Part shown: piece after piece, positions 41,011 to 50,749 of the stretch
How positions within the stretch are numbered: position 1 is the first letter of the stretch
How the letters are laid out: the number at the start of each line of letters is the position of its first letter
The notes under the pieces: generated by a model
Seen by the model: only the letters and a program-made list of their open reading frames with translations
Databases searched by the model: none
What the model was told of the DNA's origin: nothing
Position numbers and translations under genes: made by a program
Assembly (NCBI GenBank): GCA_003278545.1
Contig: QCEF01000002.1
Coordinates: forward strand, 62,001 to 126,000
Origin: Prochlorococcus sp. AG-355-N16
Lineage (GTDB): Bacteria > Cyanobacteriota > Cyanobacteriia > PCC-6307 > Cyanobiaceae
DNA: 64,000 nt
Direction: 5' to 3'

Positions 41011-41760
41011 ATGAATAATTTATTAGTGAGAGATGTTAAGTATCTTGATGAACAATACAGAATAGGTGAAGGCATAATTTCGGATGATGCATTTAAGCAA
41101 CTTGAAAAGCTCTTTATTCCTTTTGATCCAGAGCCTGACTTCTTTAATCAAAAAAAAAATAAACTTTTGCCAAAATTAGCCAAAGAAACCTATAAAGAAT
41201 TTTTGGAAAGTTTATTAACAAAAACAAGATTAAGCATTCAACCAAAAATTGATGGCTGTGCTATTGCTATTAGATATATAGATGGCAAGTTTAATAAAGC
41301 TATTACAAAAAAAGGATTTGATGTCTCAAGCAAAATTAAACAAATTAAAAATGTCCCCGATTGTATTCCTATCAAACGAGATTTTCAAATTAGAGGTGAA
41401 CTATATGCTACAAACCAAGTTGCCGGCATTTCCAAAAGAATTACAAGAAAATACCTCATTGATAAGAAAGGGATTGGAGAAAGTCTCCGCTTTTGCTGTT
41501 TCCAAATACTTAATGGAAGACTTAATCAATACGAAACCCTTAACTATCTTAAAAAATGTGGCTTCAGCACCCCTGACAGTTACTTCACAAATCATACAAG
41601 CGAAATCCAAATATATAAAAAAAATTGGTTAGAGAAAAAAATATTTGCGAAATATCCAACTAATGGGATAGTTATAAAAATAAATAGTAGGAAATTACAG
41701 TTACTGAGAGAGCAAAGTTTATCTCAAAATAACGAATGGCAATATGCAATTGAAAAATAA
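41011..41760 (+). CDS. Truncated LigA-like NAD-dependent ligase (adenylation domain only)
   Basis: 249 residues, against about 670 for a full LigA. It keeps a reduced Ia-like helix pair (EGIISDDAFKQLEKLF, 25-40), the nucleotidyl-transferase motif I KIDGCAIAIRY (lysine K79), RGELY (R128-Y132) and motif IV-like GIVIKINS (G219-S226). It stops just past WQYA near motif V. OB fold, zinc finger, HhH and BRCT domains are absent. It could act with partner proteins or on RNA or another acceptor; this is inference. Divergent from the photolyase-like gene over 276 nt. Confidence 0.7.
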   Translation: MNNLLVRDVKYLDEQYRIGEGIISDDAFKQLEKLFIPFDPEPDFFNQKKNKLLPKLAKETYKEFLESLLTKTRLSIQPKIDGCAIAIRYIDGKFNKAITKKGFDVSSKIKQIKNVPDCIPIKRDFQIRGELYATNQVAGISKRITRKYLIDKKGIGESLRFCCFQILNGRLNQYETLNYLKKCGFSTPDSYFTNHTSEIQIYKKNWLEKKIFAKYPTNGIVIKINSRKLQLLREQSLSQNNEWQYAIEK

Positions 41761-41867
41761 TATTAAATAGTACCTTCAAAAGAGCTCACGATACTGACTT
41801 CCGGTATTTACAGTGGAAAAGTAATTAAATTTTGGTTAAATTCCAAAGCAATTTGCAGGATTACTAA

Positions 41868-42797
41868 ATGACTTCCACTATTTCTAGACCTAAAATCTCT
41901 AACTGGGAAACATCTAATATTCCAAACCTTACAGGCAAAACAGCGCTAATTACAGGTGCGAATAGTGGTCTTGGTTACTACACTGCAAAGGCCTTTGCAG
42001 AAAAAAATGCTCATGTTGTTATAGCTTGTAGATCGCTTGAAAAAGCTAATCAAACTATCAAAAAACTCAAAGGTCTTAATCCTGAAGGGTTATTTACACC
42101 TTTAGAATTAGATTTGTCAGATTTAAAAAATATTGTTGAAGTTCAGTCCAAAATTTTTGATAATTTTGAAAATTTGGATTTACTAATCAATAATGCAGGC
42201 ATTATGCATCCGCCTAAAACTCTTAGTGCCCAGGGATATGAAATACAATTTGCAGTTAATCATCTAGCTCACATGCTTTTGACCCTGAAGCTACTTCCAA
42301 TTATTGAAAAAAAAGAAGGATCTAGAATAGTGACGGTTACTTCTGGAGCACAATTTTTTGGCAAAGTTGGTTGGAAGAATCTTAAAGCTGAGAACTATTA
42401 CAACAAATGGGAATCTTACTCCAATAGCAAATTGGCAAATGTAATGTTTGCTTTGGAACTAAATGAAAACTTAAAGCACAAAAATATACTTTCTTTAGCT
42501 GCTCACCCAGGAATTGCAAAAACAAATCTCTTTACTGCTCAAAAACCTAACCCTAGTCCATTAGAAATTTTCTCATTGGAATTATTTAGCCCTATTTTTC
42601 AAACTGCTGAGATGGGTGCTTTACCTCAACTTTTTGCAGCTACTTCACCAGATGCAAAAGGCGGTGACCATTATGGTCCTAGATTTAATTTCAGAGGTCA
42701 TCCAAAACTATCCCCTACTTCTCCTTTCGCTATGAATAAAAAAGAAAGAAAAAATTTATGGGAAAAAAGCCTTGAAATAATTAGTAACTTCTTATAA
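41868..42797 (+). CDS. Short-chain dehydrogenase/reductase
   Basis: 309 residues. ALITGANSGLGYYTAKAFA (NADP site), LLINNAGIMHPP and the active-site YSNSK (YxxxK) are clear; the upstream Ser lies in TVTSGAQFFG. Overall it is like retinol-dehydrogenase / protochlorophyllide-reductase type SDRs, but the substrate is not decided. It ends 6 nt into the next, convergent gene. Confidence 0.85.
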   Translation: MTSTISRPKISNWETSNIPNLTGKTALITGANSGLGYYTAKAFAEKNAHVVIACRSLEKANQTIKKLKGLNPEGLFTPLELDLSDLKNIVEVQSKIFDNFENLDLLINNAGIMHPPKTLSAQGYEIQFAVNHLAHMLLTLKLLPIIEKKEGSRIVTVTSGAQFFGKVGWKNLKAENYYNKWESYSNSKLANVMFALELNENLKHKNILSLAAHPGIAKTNLFTAQKPNPSPLEIFSLELFSPIFQTAEMGALPQLFAATSPDAKGGDHYGPRFNFRGHPKLSPTSPFAMNKKERKNLWEKSLEIISNFL

Positions 42798-43058
42798 ATT
42801 TTTCATTTTTACTAACTTTAGGAAATACTTCAAGATATGTAATTCACTCTCTGAGAGTTTCATAAATTCTGTTAAGGCATCATAATTTTTTTCATCAATT
42901 TTTTTTGACAATTTAATAAAACTATCATGGTTTTCATTCACAAAGCGCTCAGCAATCTGAGACGGAGTTAAACCCTGTTCAATTAATTCACCTGGAGCAT
43001 TTTTCTCCCACTTTTCATAAAACCAGGAGAACCAATATTTTGCAGTATTTTCTTCCAT
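42792..43058 (-). CDS. Small helical protein, paralogue of 53501-53815
   Basis: 88 residues, charged, helical. It starts with aromatic YWFSWFYEKWEK, then SQIAERFVNENHDSF, and ends LTEFMKLSESELHILKYF. The same order of features occurs in the gene at 53501 (VAEDFISRN, LDQFLKLTECEMHVFRIL), so the two are diverged copies. Function unknown. Confidence 0.65.
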   Translation of the reverse strand: MEENTAKYWFSWFYEKWEKNAPGELIEQGLTPSQIAERFVNENHDSFIKLSKKIDEKNYDALTEFMKLSESELHILKYFLKLVKMKNL

Positions 43059-43158
43059 TAATTAACTTTTCTTTGGCAAATACTATAAATACTGAAGTAA
43101 GATCTCATGATTGAATTACCCCTTAAACACAATTAATATAGATGCAATTATTAATTTA

Positions 43159-44550
43159 ATGATAGATAATCATTTTAGTAAAGGAAATATTAATCTTGTA
43201 ATTGGATTAGGTAAATCTGGATTTTGGGCTGCCAAGTATTTGAGAAGTATCAATAAGAGAGTAATTGTTTGGGAAAGTCAAGATGGGATAGAATTCTTAG
43301 AAAGAAAAACAGAATTAGAAGAGCTTAATATACTAGTTTCTCTGAATAAAGAATTTGTATTTGAAGAAATTCAACCTTTTGTGAAAAAGATCGAATCTGT
43401 TGTTGTAAGTCCATCAATACCTTATGACCATATAACTATTATTGAATTACAAAAAAAGGGAATTAAAGTAATTGGAGAAATTAATGTTGCATGGGAAATT
43501 TTAAAAGACACAAATTGGATAGGTATTACTGGCACTAATGGCAAGACTACTGTTACTCATCTATTAAGCCATATACTCTGTGATACTGGATTATATGCTC
43601 CTTTTGCTGGAAATATTGGTACACCTTTATGTAAATATGCTCACTCCAAAAAAAATGAAAAAATTGATTGGGTTGTAGCTGAATTAAGCAGTTATCAAAT
43701 AGAAATATCTCCAGAAGTAAAACCTAATATTGGAATATGGACAACCTTCACAGAAGATCATCTTGAAAGACATAAAACACTTGAAAACTATTTCAACATT
43801 AAGAAAAGCTTGCTAGAAAAATCTGATTTTAGAATTTATAATTATGACGATAAAAACCTAAGAAATCACTACAGTTCGCTATCAAAAGGGGTTTGGATAA
43901 CAACTAGTTTCGATAAAGCAAATTTTATTCAATGCGATTATTGGATAGATGACGAAGCATACATTGTTGAGAGAGGAAAGAAATTATTCAAACTTGAACA
44001 TTTTTCTTTAAAAGGAATGCATAATCTGCAAAATCTTTTATTGGTAATTGCAGCAGCAAGAAAAGTTGGATTATCTGGGAAGAAGATTAAAGATTCTTTA
44101 TCAAATTACAAACAATTACCCCATAGGATGGAAACAATTTATAAAAATGATGATCTGGAAATAATTAATGATAGTAAAGCTACAAATTTTGACTCATCTA
44201 TTGCAGGAATAAATTCAATTGAAGGTCAAATAATAATCATTGCTGGGGGTAGATTAAAAGGGAATGAATATAGTGAATGGATAAAAGTTTTAAAGAAAAA
44301 AGTTAAATGTGTTTTCCTTTTTGGAGAAAGCTCAAAAGTCCTAAAAATGGCACTTATTAATGAAGGATTTAAAAAAAATATTTTTGAATTTTCAGAACTA
44401 AAAGAGCTTTTAAATTTTGTTTTCCATTATTTACAAAATAATAAGGTTGGAACATTATTATTCTCACCTTCATGCTCTAGTTTTGATCAATTTAAAAATT
44501 ATGAAGAGCGTGGAGATTATTTCAAGAAACTAATAAGTGAAAAATTATAG
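43159..44550 (+). CDS. murD: UDP-N-acetylmuramoylalanine-D-glutamate ligase
   Basis: 463 residues from ATG 43159. A TTG at 43111 would add 16 residues not typical of Mur[14 protein letters not shown] opens the first domain; the ATP site is [26 protein letters not shown] and [16 protein letters not shown] follow. It adds D-glutamate to the peptidoglycan precursor. Confidence 0.94.
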   Translation: MIDNHFSKGNINLVIGLGKSGFWAAKYLRSINKRVIVWESQDGIEFLERKTELEELNILVSLNKEFVFEEIQPFVKKIESVVVSPSIPYDHITIIELQKKGIKVIGEINVAWEILKDTNWIGITGTNGKTTVTHLLSHILCDTGLYAPFAGNIGTPLCKYAHSKKNEKIDWVVAELSSYQIEISPEVKPNIGIWTTFTEDHLERHKTLENYFNIKKSLLEKSDFRIYNYDDKNLRNHYSSLSKGVWITTSFDKANFIQCDYWIDDEAYIVERGKKLFKLEHFSLKGMHNLQNLLLVIAAARKVGLSGKKIKDSLSNYKQLPHRMETIYKNDDLEIINDSKATNFDSSIAGINSIEGQIIIIAGGRLKGNEYSEWIKVLKKKVKCVFLFGESSKVLKMALINEGFKKNIFEFSELKELLNFVFHYLQNNKVGTLLFSPSCSSFDQFKNYEERGDYFKKLISEKL

Positions 44551-44589
44551 GTTAATAAATCAATTTCTGTTCAAGTATCATTTCGTAAT

Positions 44590-44631
44590 TTTCAGGTCGG
44601 TCATCACAACCGTCTCCCCTCTAGCAAATAT
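44590..44631. other. GC-rich patch with short hairpin
   Basis: A roughly 35-nt stretch around CAGGTCGGTCATCACAACCG and TCTCCCCTC is well over half G+C in an otherwise very AT-rich intergenic region. CGGT and ACCG can pair over a 7-nt loop. It may belong to a small RNA or be a regulatory element ahead of the gene at 44675. Confidence 0.3.
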
Positions 44632-44674
44632 TCACTTATTTAGTTAGATTTTTACTATAAATAAACTACTAGAA

Positions 44675-44989
44675 ATGAGTGAATCTAACAATTTACCTCA
44701 AGCAATAAGTCATAAAAAATTAAGTTACCTGATGCTTAAAGCACAAAAGGATTCTCATTTTTCTGACGAATTAGCAGAAATAGAAAGCCCCGAAAAAAGA
44801 GAATTTGAAGAGTTAATTAACAATTGGGAAACTTCAACTAAGAAGGTAGTTAATGAGTTATCAAAAAGAAAAGAGAATTTACTAAAAGATAAATCACCAA
44901 ATTCCTTAATTGCTCTTGGTGCTATGGAAGTTCACCTTAACATGGCTTTGCAAGCCTTAAATGCATTTAATAAAGGAATTGATGGCTAA
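44675..44989 (+). CDS. Small conserved helical protein, unknown
   Basis: 104 residues, soluble and mostly helical, with charged ELINNWETSTKKVVNELSKR followed by a C-terminal LIALGAMEVHLNMALQAL helix. No membrane segment. No family recognised. It is preceded by the GC-rich patch. Confidence 0.6.
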   Translation: MSESNNLPQAISHKKLSYLMLKAQKDSHFSDELAEIESPEKREFEELINNWETSTKKVVNELSKRKENLLKDKSPNSLIALGAMEVHLNMALQALNAFNKGIDG

Positions 44990-45003
44990 AATTAACATAT
45001 AAT

Positions 45004-45735
45004 TTACAAGTAAGGCATCGAAAATAAGAGGAAATCTAGGTCTTTTTCAGTATCTATAGAGACATCATCATAATAATCAACTTCAAAACCCAATCCATCT
45101 CCAGATCCGAGACATATATTTAGATTAGAGTCTTTACTTTTTAATAAAAGATTACCTTCTATTATTTGTATCCAATTGTATTTATCGATTTTTAATGGCA
45201 ATTTTTTTTCTTTAATTGGCTTATATTTACAACGCCATAAAGAGATACTTTGATTTAGAAAAAGCTTATTATTTTTACCGTCTTTGTAATTAAAAATAAG
45301 ATTATCCCACAACTTTTCGTTTAATGAAATTTGATCATATCGGGGTTTGATATTTTCTTTTTGAGGGTATATCCAAATCTGGAACAACTTACAGGCCTCA
45401 TTTTCTTCATTCTTCTCGCTATGAGAGATTCCAGTACCTGCAGACATAACTTGTACTTCATCTTTGTGAATTTTTCCAAGATTATCTAACGAGTCTCTAT
45501 GAGTTATTGCTCCTTTTGTTACGACAGTAATTATTTCCATATTTGCATGAGAATGTGTATTAAATCCTGCATTTGGAGAAATAATATCTTCGTTTATAAC
45601 TCTAATTTTCCCAAAATTATCCCATTTTGGATCTCTATGCTCTGCGAAAGAAAATGAATGCATCGAATTTAGCCATTCTCTAGTCGATCTAAATCTTTCG
45701 TGAGATTTCCTTATTTTAATTATTTTCAAAGACAT
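45004..45735 (-). CDS. Pirin family protein
   Basis: 243 residues. The bicupin starts with RSTREWLNSMHSFSFAEH, and the metal-binding motif GFNTHSHANMEIITVV is that of pirins. Some pirins are quercetinases; here function is unknown. Confidence 0.88.
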   Translation of the reverse strand: MSLKIIKIRKSHERFRSTREWLNSMHSFSFAEHRDPKWDNFGKIRVINEDIISPNAGFNTHSHANMEIITVVTKGAITHRDSLDNLGKIHKDEVQVMSAGTGISHSEKNEENEACKLFQIWIYPQKENIKPRYDQISLNEKLWDNLIFNYKDGKNNKLFLNQSISLWRCKYKPIKEKKLPLKIDKYNWIQIIEGNLLLKSKDSNLNICLGSGDGLGFEVDYYDDVSIDTEKDLDFLLFSMPYL

Positions 45736-45820
45736 TAATACTAAGAGATAAATATGGTGTATTTGTGTAAATTAAATATTTTTGAAAATTATAAATTATT
45801 AATAAGTGAAATTTTTTTAT

Positions 45821-45949
45821 TTATTTGTTAATTTTGCTTTGTGCTTTATTTGCTTTATTAATTATTTTTTTTGCTTCTTCTCTTGTCGAACATTTTTCTG
45901 CCTCAACGTTTAAGTTTTTTAGTTTATTTAATTGCTTTGAAATTTTCAT
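45821..45949 (-). CDS. 42-residue basic helical peptide
   Basis: An ATG ORF coding for a highly charged peptide (KISKQLNKLKNLNVEAEKC, then STREEAKKIINKANKAQ), consistent with a helix or coiled coil. No family recognised. Placed between pirin and DUF1643 genes. Confidence 0.5.
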   Translation of the reverse strand: MKISKQLNKLKNLNVEAEKCSTREEAKKIINKANKAQSKINK

Positions 45950-46032
45950 ACAAGTTTAAATCACCAAGTAGAAATTAACACATATTTAATGGAATAGCTA
46001 AAAATATTAGGTTTGCATTTGAACCTTAGTAC

Positions 46033-46569
46033 CTAAAAATAAGATTGGAGGATGGAATTATCTGAACAATATAAAGGATGTATTGGATTATCTTTGATTG
46101 TTTTTTTAATAAAAAGTGGTCCAAGAGGGTTATCAAAATTATTTTTCCTAATAAAATTATATTGCATTATTTTTTTTGCTATTTTTTTATTTCTATTTAG
46201 AAATTTCCCTTTGTTTCCCCAACCTAACCATAAATCACAATTTTTATCTTCAGACCAGTGTTTTAAGTTTTTATAAATATGATTGTTGTTTAGATAACCC
46301 ACAGGGTTTTTGTGATTAAAAAGTTTCTCTGGTTTGCTTGAAATAAGAGCAAATAGATTGATTAATTTTACTTTGCCGTAATTATTATTTTTCGAAATTT
46401 TGATTATCTTTTTTGTTGTATTATCTAAGAAAACTTCATCCGATAATGAGGGATTTAAACCAATAAAAATAATTTCCTTTGTAGATTTAGAAATCTTATA
46501 ACTTAAACTCCATCTATATATTTTGTTAGAACTTATTAAACAATTTCTTTCTAGAAATAAATTTTTCAA
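46033..46569 (-). CDS. DUF1643 family protein
   Basis: 178 residues. The signature IIFIGLNPSLSDE, then KVKLINLFALISSKPE and LWLGWGNKGKF, match DUF1643, a uracil-DNA-glycosylase-fold-like family of unknown activity. The start overlaps the preceding gene's stop by 4 nt. Confidence 0.8.
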   Translation of the reverse strand: MKNLFLERNCLISSNKIYRWSLSYKISKSTKEIIFIGLNPSLSDEVFLDNTTKKIIKISKNNNYGKVKLINLFALISSKPEKLFNHKNPVGYLNNNHIYKNLKHWSEDKNCDLWLGWGNKGKFLNRNKKIAKKIMQYNFIRKNNFDNPLGPLFIKKTIKDNPIHPLYCSDNSILQSYF

Positions 46570-47057
46570 CCTAAACCTATACCTCTAGCCATGAGAGTGG
46601 CAAAAAAGGGTATTGTTGCAAAGCCTACTAATTCAGTAGTAATGATGAGTCTGAACCTCTTAACTAGATTCTCAGATATTTCAGGTAATTTATTCTTACT
46701 TAATGGAATAGCCCATAAGATATATGTTGTTGTTGGGTATAAAGAAAGTAATCCCACCAGAATGTAAAGAGAAACCTTTATCCAAAACACAGGATTACCT
46801 GTATAGAAATCACCTCCTTGACCAAAATACTTTACACGCAAAATCCCAGTAACTAATATTGCGACTCCTGCCAAACCATAAACCACATCTGCAATTATCA
46901 TTGAGATCGTCTCATTTCTATTAAGACCCACTTTGAGAGTCAATCTTTCAAACAATAGAGAACCGAAACACAAAATAATTCCTAAATAATGAACATATGC
47001 TACTAATGCACTTTTAGCAATTTCACCTGTTAATAAAGTTCCTAATAACATGTTCAA
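46566..47057 (-). CDS. DUF2214 family membrane protein
   Basis: 163 residues with four membrane helices. VAYVHYLGIILCFGSLLFE, then DVVYGLAGVAILVTGILR and TYILWAIPLSKNKLPEIS are typical of DUF2214. Role unknown. It is translationally coupled to the DUF1643 gene. Confidence 0.8.
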   Translation of the reverse strand: MNMLLGTLLTGEIAKSALVAYVHYLGIILCFGSLLFERLTLKVGLNRNETISMIIADVVYGLAGVAILVTGILRVKYFGQGGDFYTGNPVFWIKVSLYILVGLLSLYPTTTYILWAIPLSKNKLPEISENLVKRFRLIITTELVGFATIPFFATLMARGIGLG

Positions 47058-47138
47058 GTCAAAATTTATATAATCCTAACCACCAAATGAAGAATTTGTT
47101 TAGAAATAAATTAATAACTTAAAAACAAGGTATTAGAT

Positions 47139-47888
47139 CTAAGACTCTAAATACCTTTTCTGGCCATCTTCAAAAAAATCCTTTTTGTTCCATACTTCGA
47201 TTACATCTGGGAAGTGTTTTTCCATACAATTATCACAAACCCCATGACTGAATCTAATATCACTAATTTTCGAAAGATATTTTTCTAAATGCATCCAATC
47301 GCCCTCCTTATTTTTCACTTCTCTGCAATATGAACATACAGATAAAATTCCATCCTGTTTATGCAAATTAGACAATGCATCTAGCAAATTTAATGACTTT
47401 TTTCTAAGCTCTAAAAATGAAACTATTTGCTTGGATAATAATTCCATAATATTAAATTGTTGTGTAGTTAGATTTCCTGGCTTTCTATCTATTACACAAA
47501 GAGTTCCAAGCTTATTACCATCACTATTTCTAAGGGGAAAACCTGCATAAAAACGAATCTTTGGGTCTCCAGTTACCAATGGATTATTTATAAATCTTTC
47601 ATCTTGGAAAGCATCATGAATAATTAACGGACTATTTTCTTTTATTGCATGTGTACAAAAAGACCAATCTCTTCTAGTTTCTGATATTTGAAGTCCTATT
47701 TTGGATTTAAACCATTGTTTATCTTTGTCTACCAAAGTCATTAAAGAAATAGGCACATTACAGGTTGTAGCAGCAATTTTTGTAATATCGTCATAACATG
47801 ATTCTGGCTTGGTTCCCAAAATCCTATATTCTGCTAAAGCTTTTAATCTTCTTTCCTCTTCTTCTTTTTTTGATACAAGATTCTGCAT
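47139..47888 (-). CDS. GAF-domain protein with C-terminal Cys motif
   Basis: 249 residues. The GAF domain (about 10-165) has ISLMTLVDKDKQWFKSK, RDWSFCTHAI and RFYAGFPLRNSDG. The C-terminal part carries SVCSYCREVKNKEGDWMHLE and HGVCDNCMEKHFPD, two CxxC pairs that may bind a metal. No output domain is seen, so it may be a small-molecule or redox sensor working with another protein. Confidence 0.8.
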   Translation of the reverse strand: MQNLVSKKEEEERRLKALAEYRILGTKPESCYDDITKIAATTCNVPISLMTLVDKDKQWFKSKIGLQISETRRDWSFCTHAIKENSPLIIHDAFQDERFINNPLVTGDPKIRFYAGFPLRNSDGNKLGTLCVIDRKPGNLTTQQFNIMELLSKQIVSFLELRKKSLNLLDALSNLHKQDGILSVCSYCREVKNKEGDWMHLEKYLSKISDIRFSHGVCDNCMEKHFPDVIEVWNKKDFFEDGQKRYLES

Positions 47889-48004
47889 TAATCTTCACCA
47901 TTAATTAAAACTTTAAAATTAAAGTTTCATCAAAAAACTTTTTCCTTCTAATACTTAATAAAAAAAAGATAAACTTATTGATTTGTTACTTATTGATTAG
48001 TTAC

Positions 48005-49237
48005 TTAATATTTTAACTTTGAGACTGCCATCCCAGCGATCCATCCACTTGTCCAACAATGTTGAAAATTAAATCCACCTGTGATCCCATCAACATCTAA
48101 AACTTCTCCAGAAAAAAATAATCCTGGACAAATTAAGCTCTCCATACTTTTAAAATTGACTTCATTAATTTTTACGCCTCCAGAAGTAACAAATTCCTCT
48201 CCAAATGGTCCTTTTCCCGAAATTATATATTGGTCCTTCATGAGAATATTTATCATTTTCTCTCTTTCATCCGCTAGTAAATCAGCCCACTTTCTCTCTT
48301 TATTAATACCTATTTTATTTAATAAAAAAATCCATAATCTTTTTGTTAATAGTGGAACAGGTCTACTGTTAATTAGATTCACCTTGCCTTTATTTAATCT
48401 TAAATATTTAATTTTTTCTTTTAACTCCTCATAACTTAAAGCAGACCATTTAATGATTAGATTAAATTTATATTTTTGGCTATAAAGTTCCCTTGCTGCA
48501 ATTGATGAAAGTTTTAATACTGCTGGTCCACTAAAACCCCAATGAGTTATTAGTAAATCGCCTCTATTTTGAAAATTCTTATTGTTTAATTCAATTTCTA
48601 TATCTATGTCCTTTATCGATACCCCACTACATTCATCCAAATTTGGTTCTTTTGTAGAAAAAGTAAAAAGCGATGGCACAGGTTTAACAATATTATGTCC
48701 AAGATTTTGAGCTAATTTATATCCGCTTGGATTACCTCCAGTTGAAAGAATAATATTTTTTGAAGCTACCTTTGCTTTTTTAAGACTAAAAATATTGAAT
48801 ATATTATCTGGAGTTTTTGAAATTTCTTTTACAAAAAATTTTGTTAATATCTCTACGTTTTTTGATAAAGCACTTTTTCTCAAACAATCAATAACATCTG
48901 AAGAAGAATTAGACACTGGGAATACTCTTAGATCTTCCTCAATTTTTAATTTTAACCCTTTTTTCTCAAACCAATCGTATACATCTCCAGCAGCAAAACG
49001 ATTAAATGATTCCAAGAGCTGAATTCCACCTCTGGGGTAATTCTCAATTAGTTCATTCGGTATCCATGTCGCATTAGTTACGTTACATCTTCCCCCTCCA
49101 CTAATCCTTACTTTCTCCATTAGTTTTGAAGTACCTTCAAGAATTATTATTCTTTTAACTCCATTTTCAGCAGCAGTTATTGCTGTCATAAAACCGGCTG
49201 CACCGCCTCCAACAACTGCCAAATCAAAAGGTTCCAA
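48005..49237 (-). CDS. FAD-dependent oxidoreductase, HI0933/YhiN family
   Basis: 410 residues. FAD-binding VVGGGAAGFMTAITAAENG, EKVRISGGGRCNVTNA and the C-terminal GEVLDVDGITGGFNFQHCW are characteristic. Its true substrate is unknown. Confidence 0.88.
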   Translation of the reverse strand: MEPFDLAVVGGGAAGFMTAITAAENGVKRIIILEGTSKLMEKVRISGGGRCNVTNATWIPNELIENYPRGGIQLLESFNRFAAGDVYDWFEKKGLKLKIEEDLRVFPVSNSSSDVIDCLRKSALSKNVEILTKFFVKEISKTPDNIFNIFSLKKAKVASKNIILSTGGNPSGYKLAQNLGHNIVKPVPSLFTFSTKEPNLDECSGVSIKDIDIEIELNNKNFQNRGDLLITHWGFSGPAVLKLSSIAARELYSQKYKFNLIIKWSALSYEELKEKIKYLRLNKGKVNLINSRPVPLLTKRLWIFLLNKIGINKERKWADLLADEREKMINILMKDQYIISGKGPFGEEFVTSGGVKINEVNFKSMESLICPGLFFSGEVLDVDGITGGFNFQHCWTSGWIAGMAVSKLKY

Positions 49238-49423
49238 AAACTTATTACTGAATATGCTTCAATCTGATAATAGCAAGGAGTTACAACGAAAAATTACTCC
49301 AAAAACCATAAAAAATAAATAAAAAAACTTAAAAAAATGCAAAATAGATAGCTGCAATTCACTAATTTTTAAATTTCTAAAAAAATCAACACAGTCGATA
49401 TTTTTATGCTTTAACTTGATTAT

Positions 49424-49660
49424 ATGAGTCTAATATTTTCTTACGTTAAATATTCTGAGGCCAGTTTTCCTATGACTGGTCAATATACTGCTCTTCTTTT
49501 AATAACTTCTGTTATTTGGGTTCTACTTTGGTTTGGATATAGACAAAATAAGATAAATGATGAGAGCAAGAAAAAAGAAAAAGAAGAAAGAATTAATGCG
49601 AAAGTTCAAAGAAGAAAGAAGTTAGAGAGTTTGTACCCTACTAATAAAAAAACTGTTTAA
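49424..49660 (+). CDS. Small membrane protein with coiled-coil tail
   Basis: 78 residues. A single helix (ALLLITSVIWVLLWFGY, about 22-38) is followed by a strongly charged tail (ESKKKEKEERINAKVQRRKK). No family recognised. First of a run of micro-proteins. Confidence 0.62.
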   Translation: MSLIFSYVKYSEASFPMTGQYTALLLITSVIWVLLWFGYRQNKINDESKKKEKEERINAKVQRRKKLESLYPTNKKTV

Positions 49661-49680
49661 AAAAGATTATTTTAGAAAAT

Positions 49681-49779
49681 ATGAAAAAAAATAATTTCAA
49701 ATCACTAATTCAGTACTTACCGGGAATTTTGATTCTCATTTATGTATTCTTTTTAGCATTTACTCAATTTATAAAATAA
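49681..49779 (+). CDS. 32-residue membrane peptide
   Basis: ATG ORF 20 nt after the previous gene, with a basic lead (MKKNNFK) and one helix (LPGILILIYVFFLAF). No family recognised; short, so moderate confidence. Confidence 0.5.
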   Translation: MKKNNFKSLIQYLPGILILIYVFFLAFTQFIK

Positions 49780-49799
49780 ATTTTTAAAAATTATTCGTT

Positions 49800-50672
49800 T
49801 TGATTGGAATCCTTTCTGCTTTTGGAGCTGCTACATCTTGGACATATGCGTGCTTTATTTGGCGCTCGCAAACTCAAAAATATAAATCAATAGATATTAA
49901 TTTAATAAAAAATATAATAGCTTTTTTAATTTTTATACCTGCTTTTATCAATCTAAGTTCTACAACTGAATTAAAAAACATATTTATCCTACTAATTAGT
50001 GGAATAATAGGTATTGGTTTAGGTGATACTTTCTATTTAAAGTCACTACAAATAATTGGCACAAGAAAAACTTTATCTATAGAAACTCTTTCTCCGTTAA
50101 TGGCAGCTTTGTCAGGGAAATTTTTTATTAATGAAAATTTAACAACTAAATCATGGGTTGGAATAATTATAGTAACGATTTCGCTATTCATAATTCTCAG
50201 AAAAGGTAACGATTTTAAAGAGGAAAACTCCTCTTTCTCAGAAAAAAATAACTTTAAGATTTTTGCTTTTCCTTTTTTATCAGTTTTATGTGCTGTTCTT
50301 GGAGGTCTTTTATCAAGGATAGTTTTCCTTCAAAGCAATTTATCTCCTTTCCTTACAACTGAAATAAGATTATTAGGTGCAATAATTTTTTTGATTAGTC
50401 TAAAAGGATTTAAGATTAATTTTTTCTTAAAAAACATAGACAAAAAACAACAAAAAAAATTTTTTATTTCAATACTTCTTGGAACAAATATAGGAATATT
50501 TCTACAACAAGTTGTGTTTAAAACCCTTCCCATAGGAGTAGGTTGGGCTTTATTAAGCACATCTCCAGTAATTTCCTTATTTTTTGCTAAGAATGAGGAA
50601 AGAGAAATTACCAAAAAAATAATATTTTTTACTTGTTTTTTATTTTTTGGCTTGACGTTAATAATTCTTTAA
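49800..50672 (+). CDS. DMT-superfamily (EamA) transporter
   Basis: 290 residues with about ten hydrophobic helices in two EamA repeats. TTG start. Motifs include IGIGLGDTFYLKSLQIIGTR and the second-repeat KTLPIGVGWALLSTSPVI. Probably a metabolite exporter; the substrate is unknown. Confidence 0.8.
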   Translation: MIGILSAFGAATSWTYACFIWRSQTQKYKSIDINLIKNIIAFLIFIPAFINLSSTTELKNIFILLISGIIGIGLGDTFYLKSLQIIGTRKTLSIETLSPLMAALSGKFFINENLTTKSWVGIIIVTISLFIILRKGNDFKEENSSFSEKNNFKIFAFPFLSVLCAVLGGLLSRIVFLQSNLSPFLTTEIRLLGAIIFLISLKGFKINFFLKNIDKKQQKKFFISILLGTNIGIFLQQVVFKTLPIGVGWALLSTSPVISLFFAKNEEREITKKIIFFTCFLFFGLTLIIL

Positions 50673-50749
50673 TCTCTGAGTTAATGTAAAAAATACTCAT
50701 GTAAATTAAATTCAAATTAAATAAAATTACCCTATAAATACTCAAAACA

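Noticed and set aside
49254-49322. 22-residue ORF before the 49424 gene
   Set aside because: Too short, basic and unsupported by a ribosome site.
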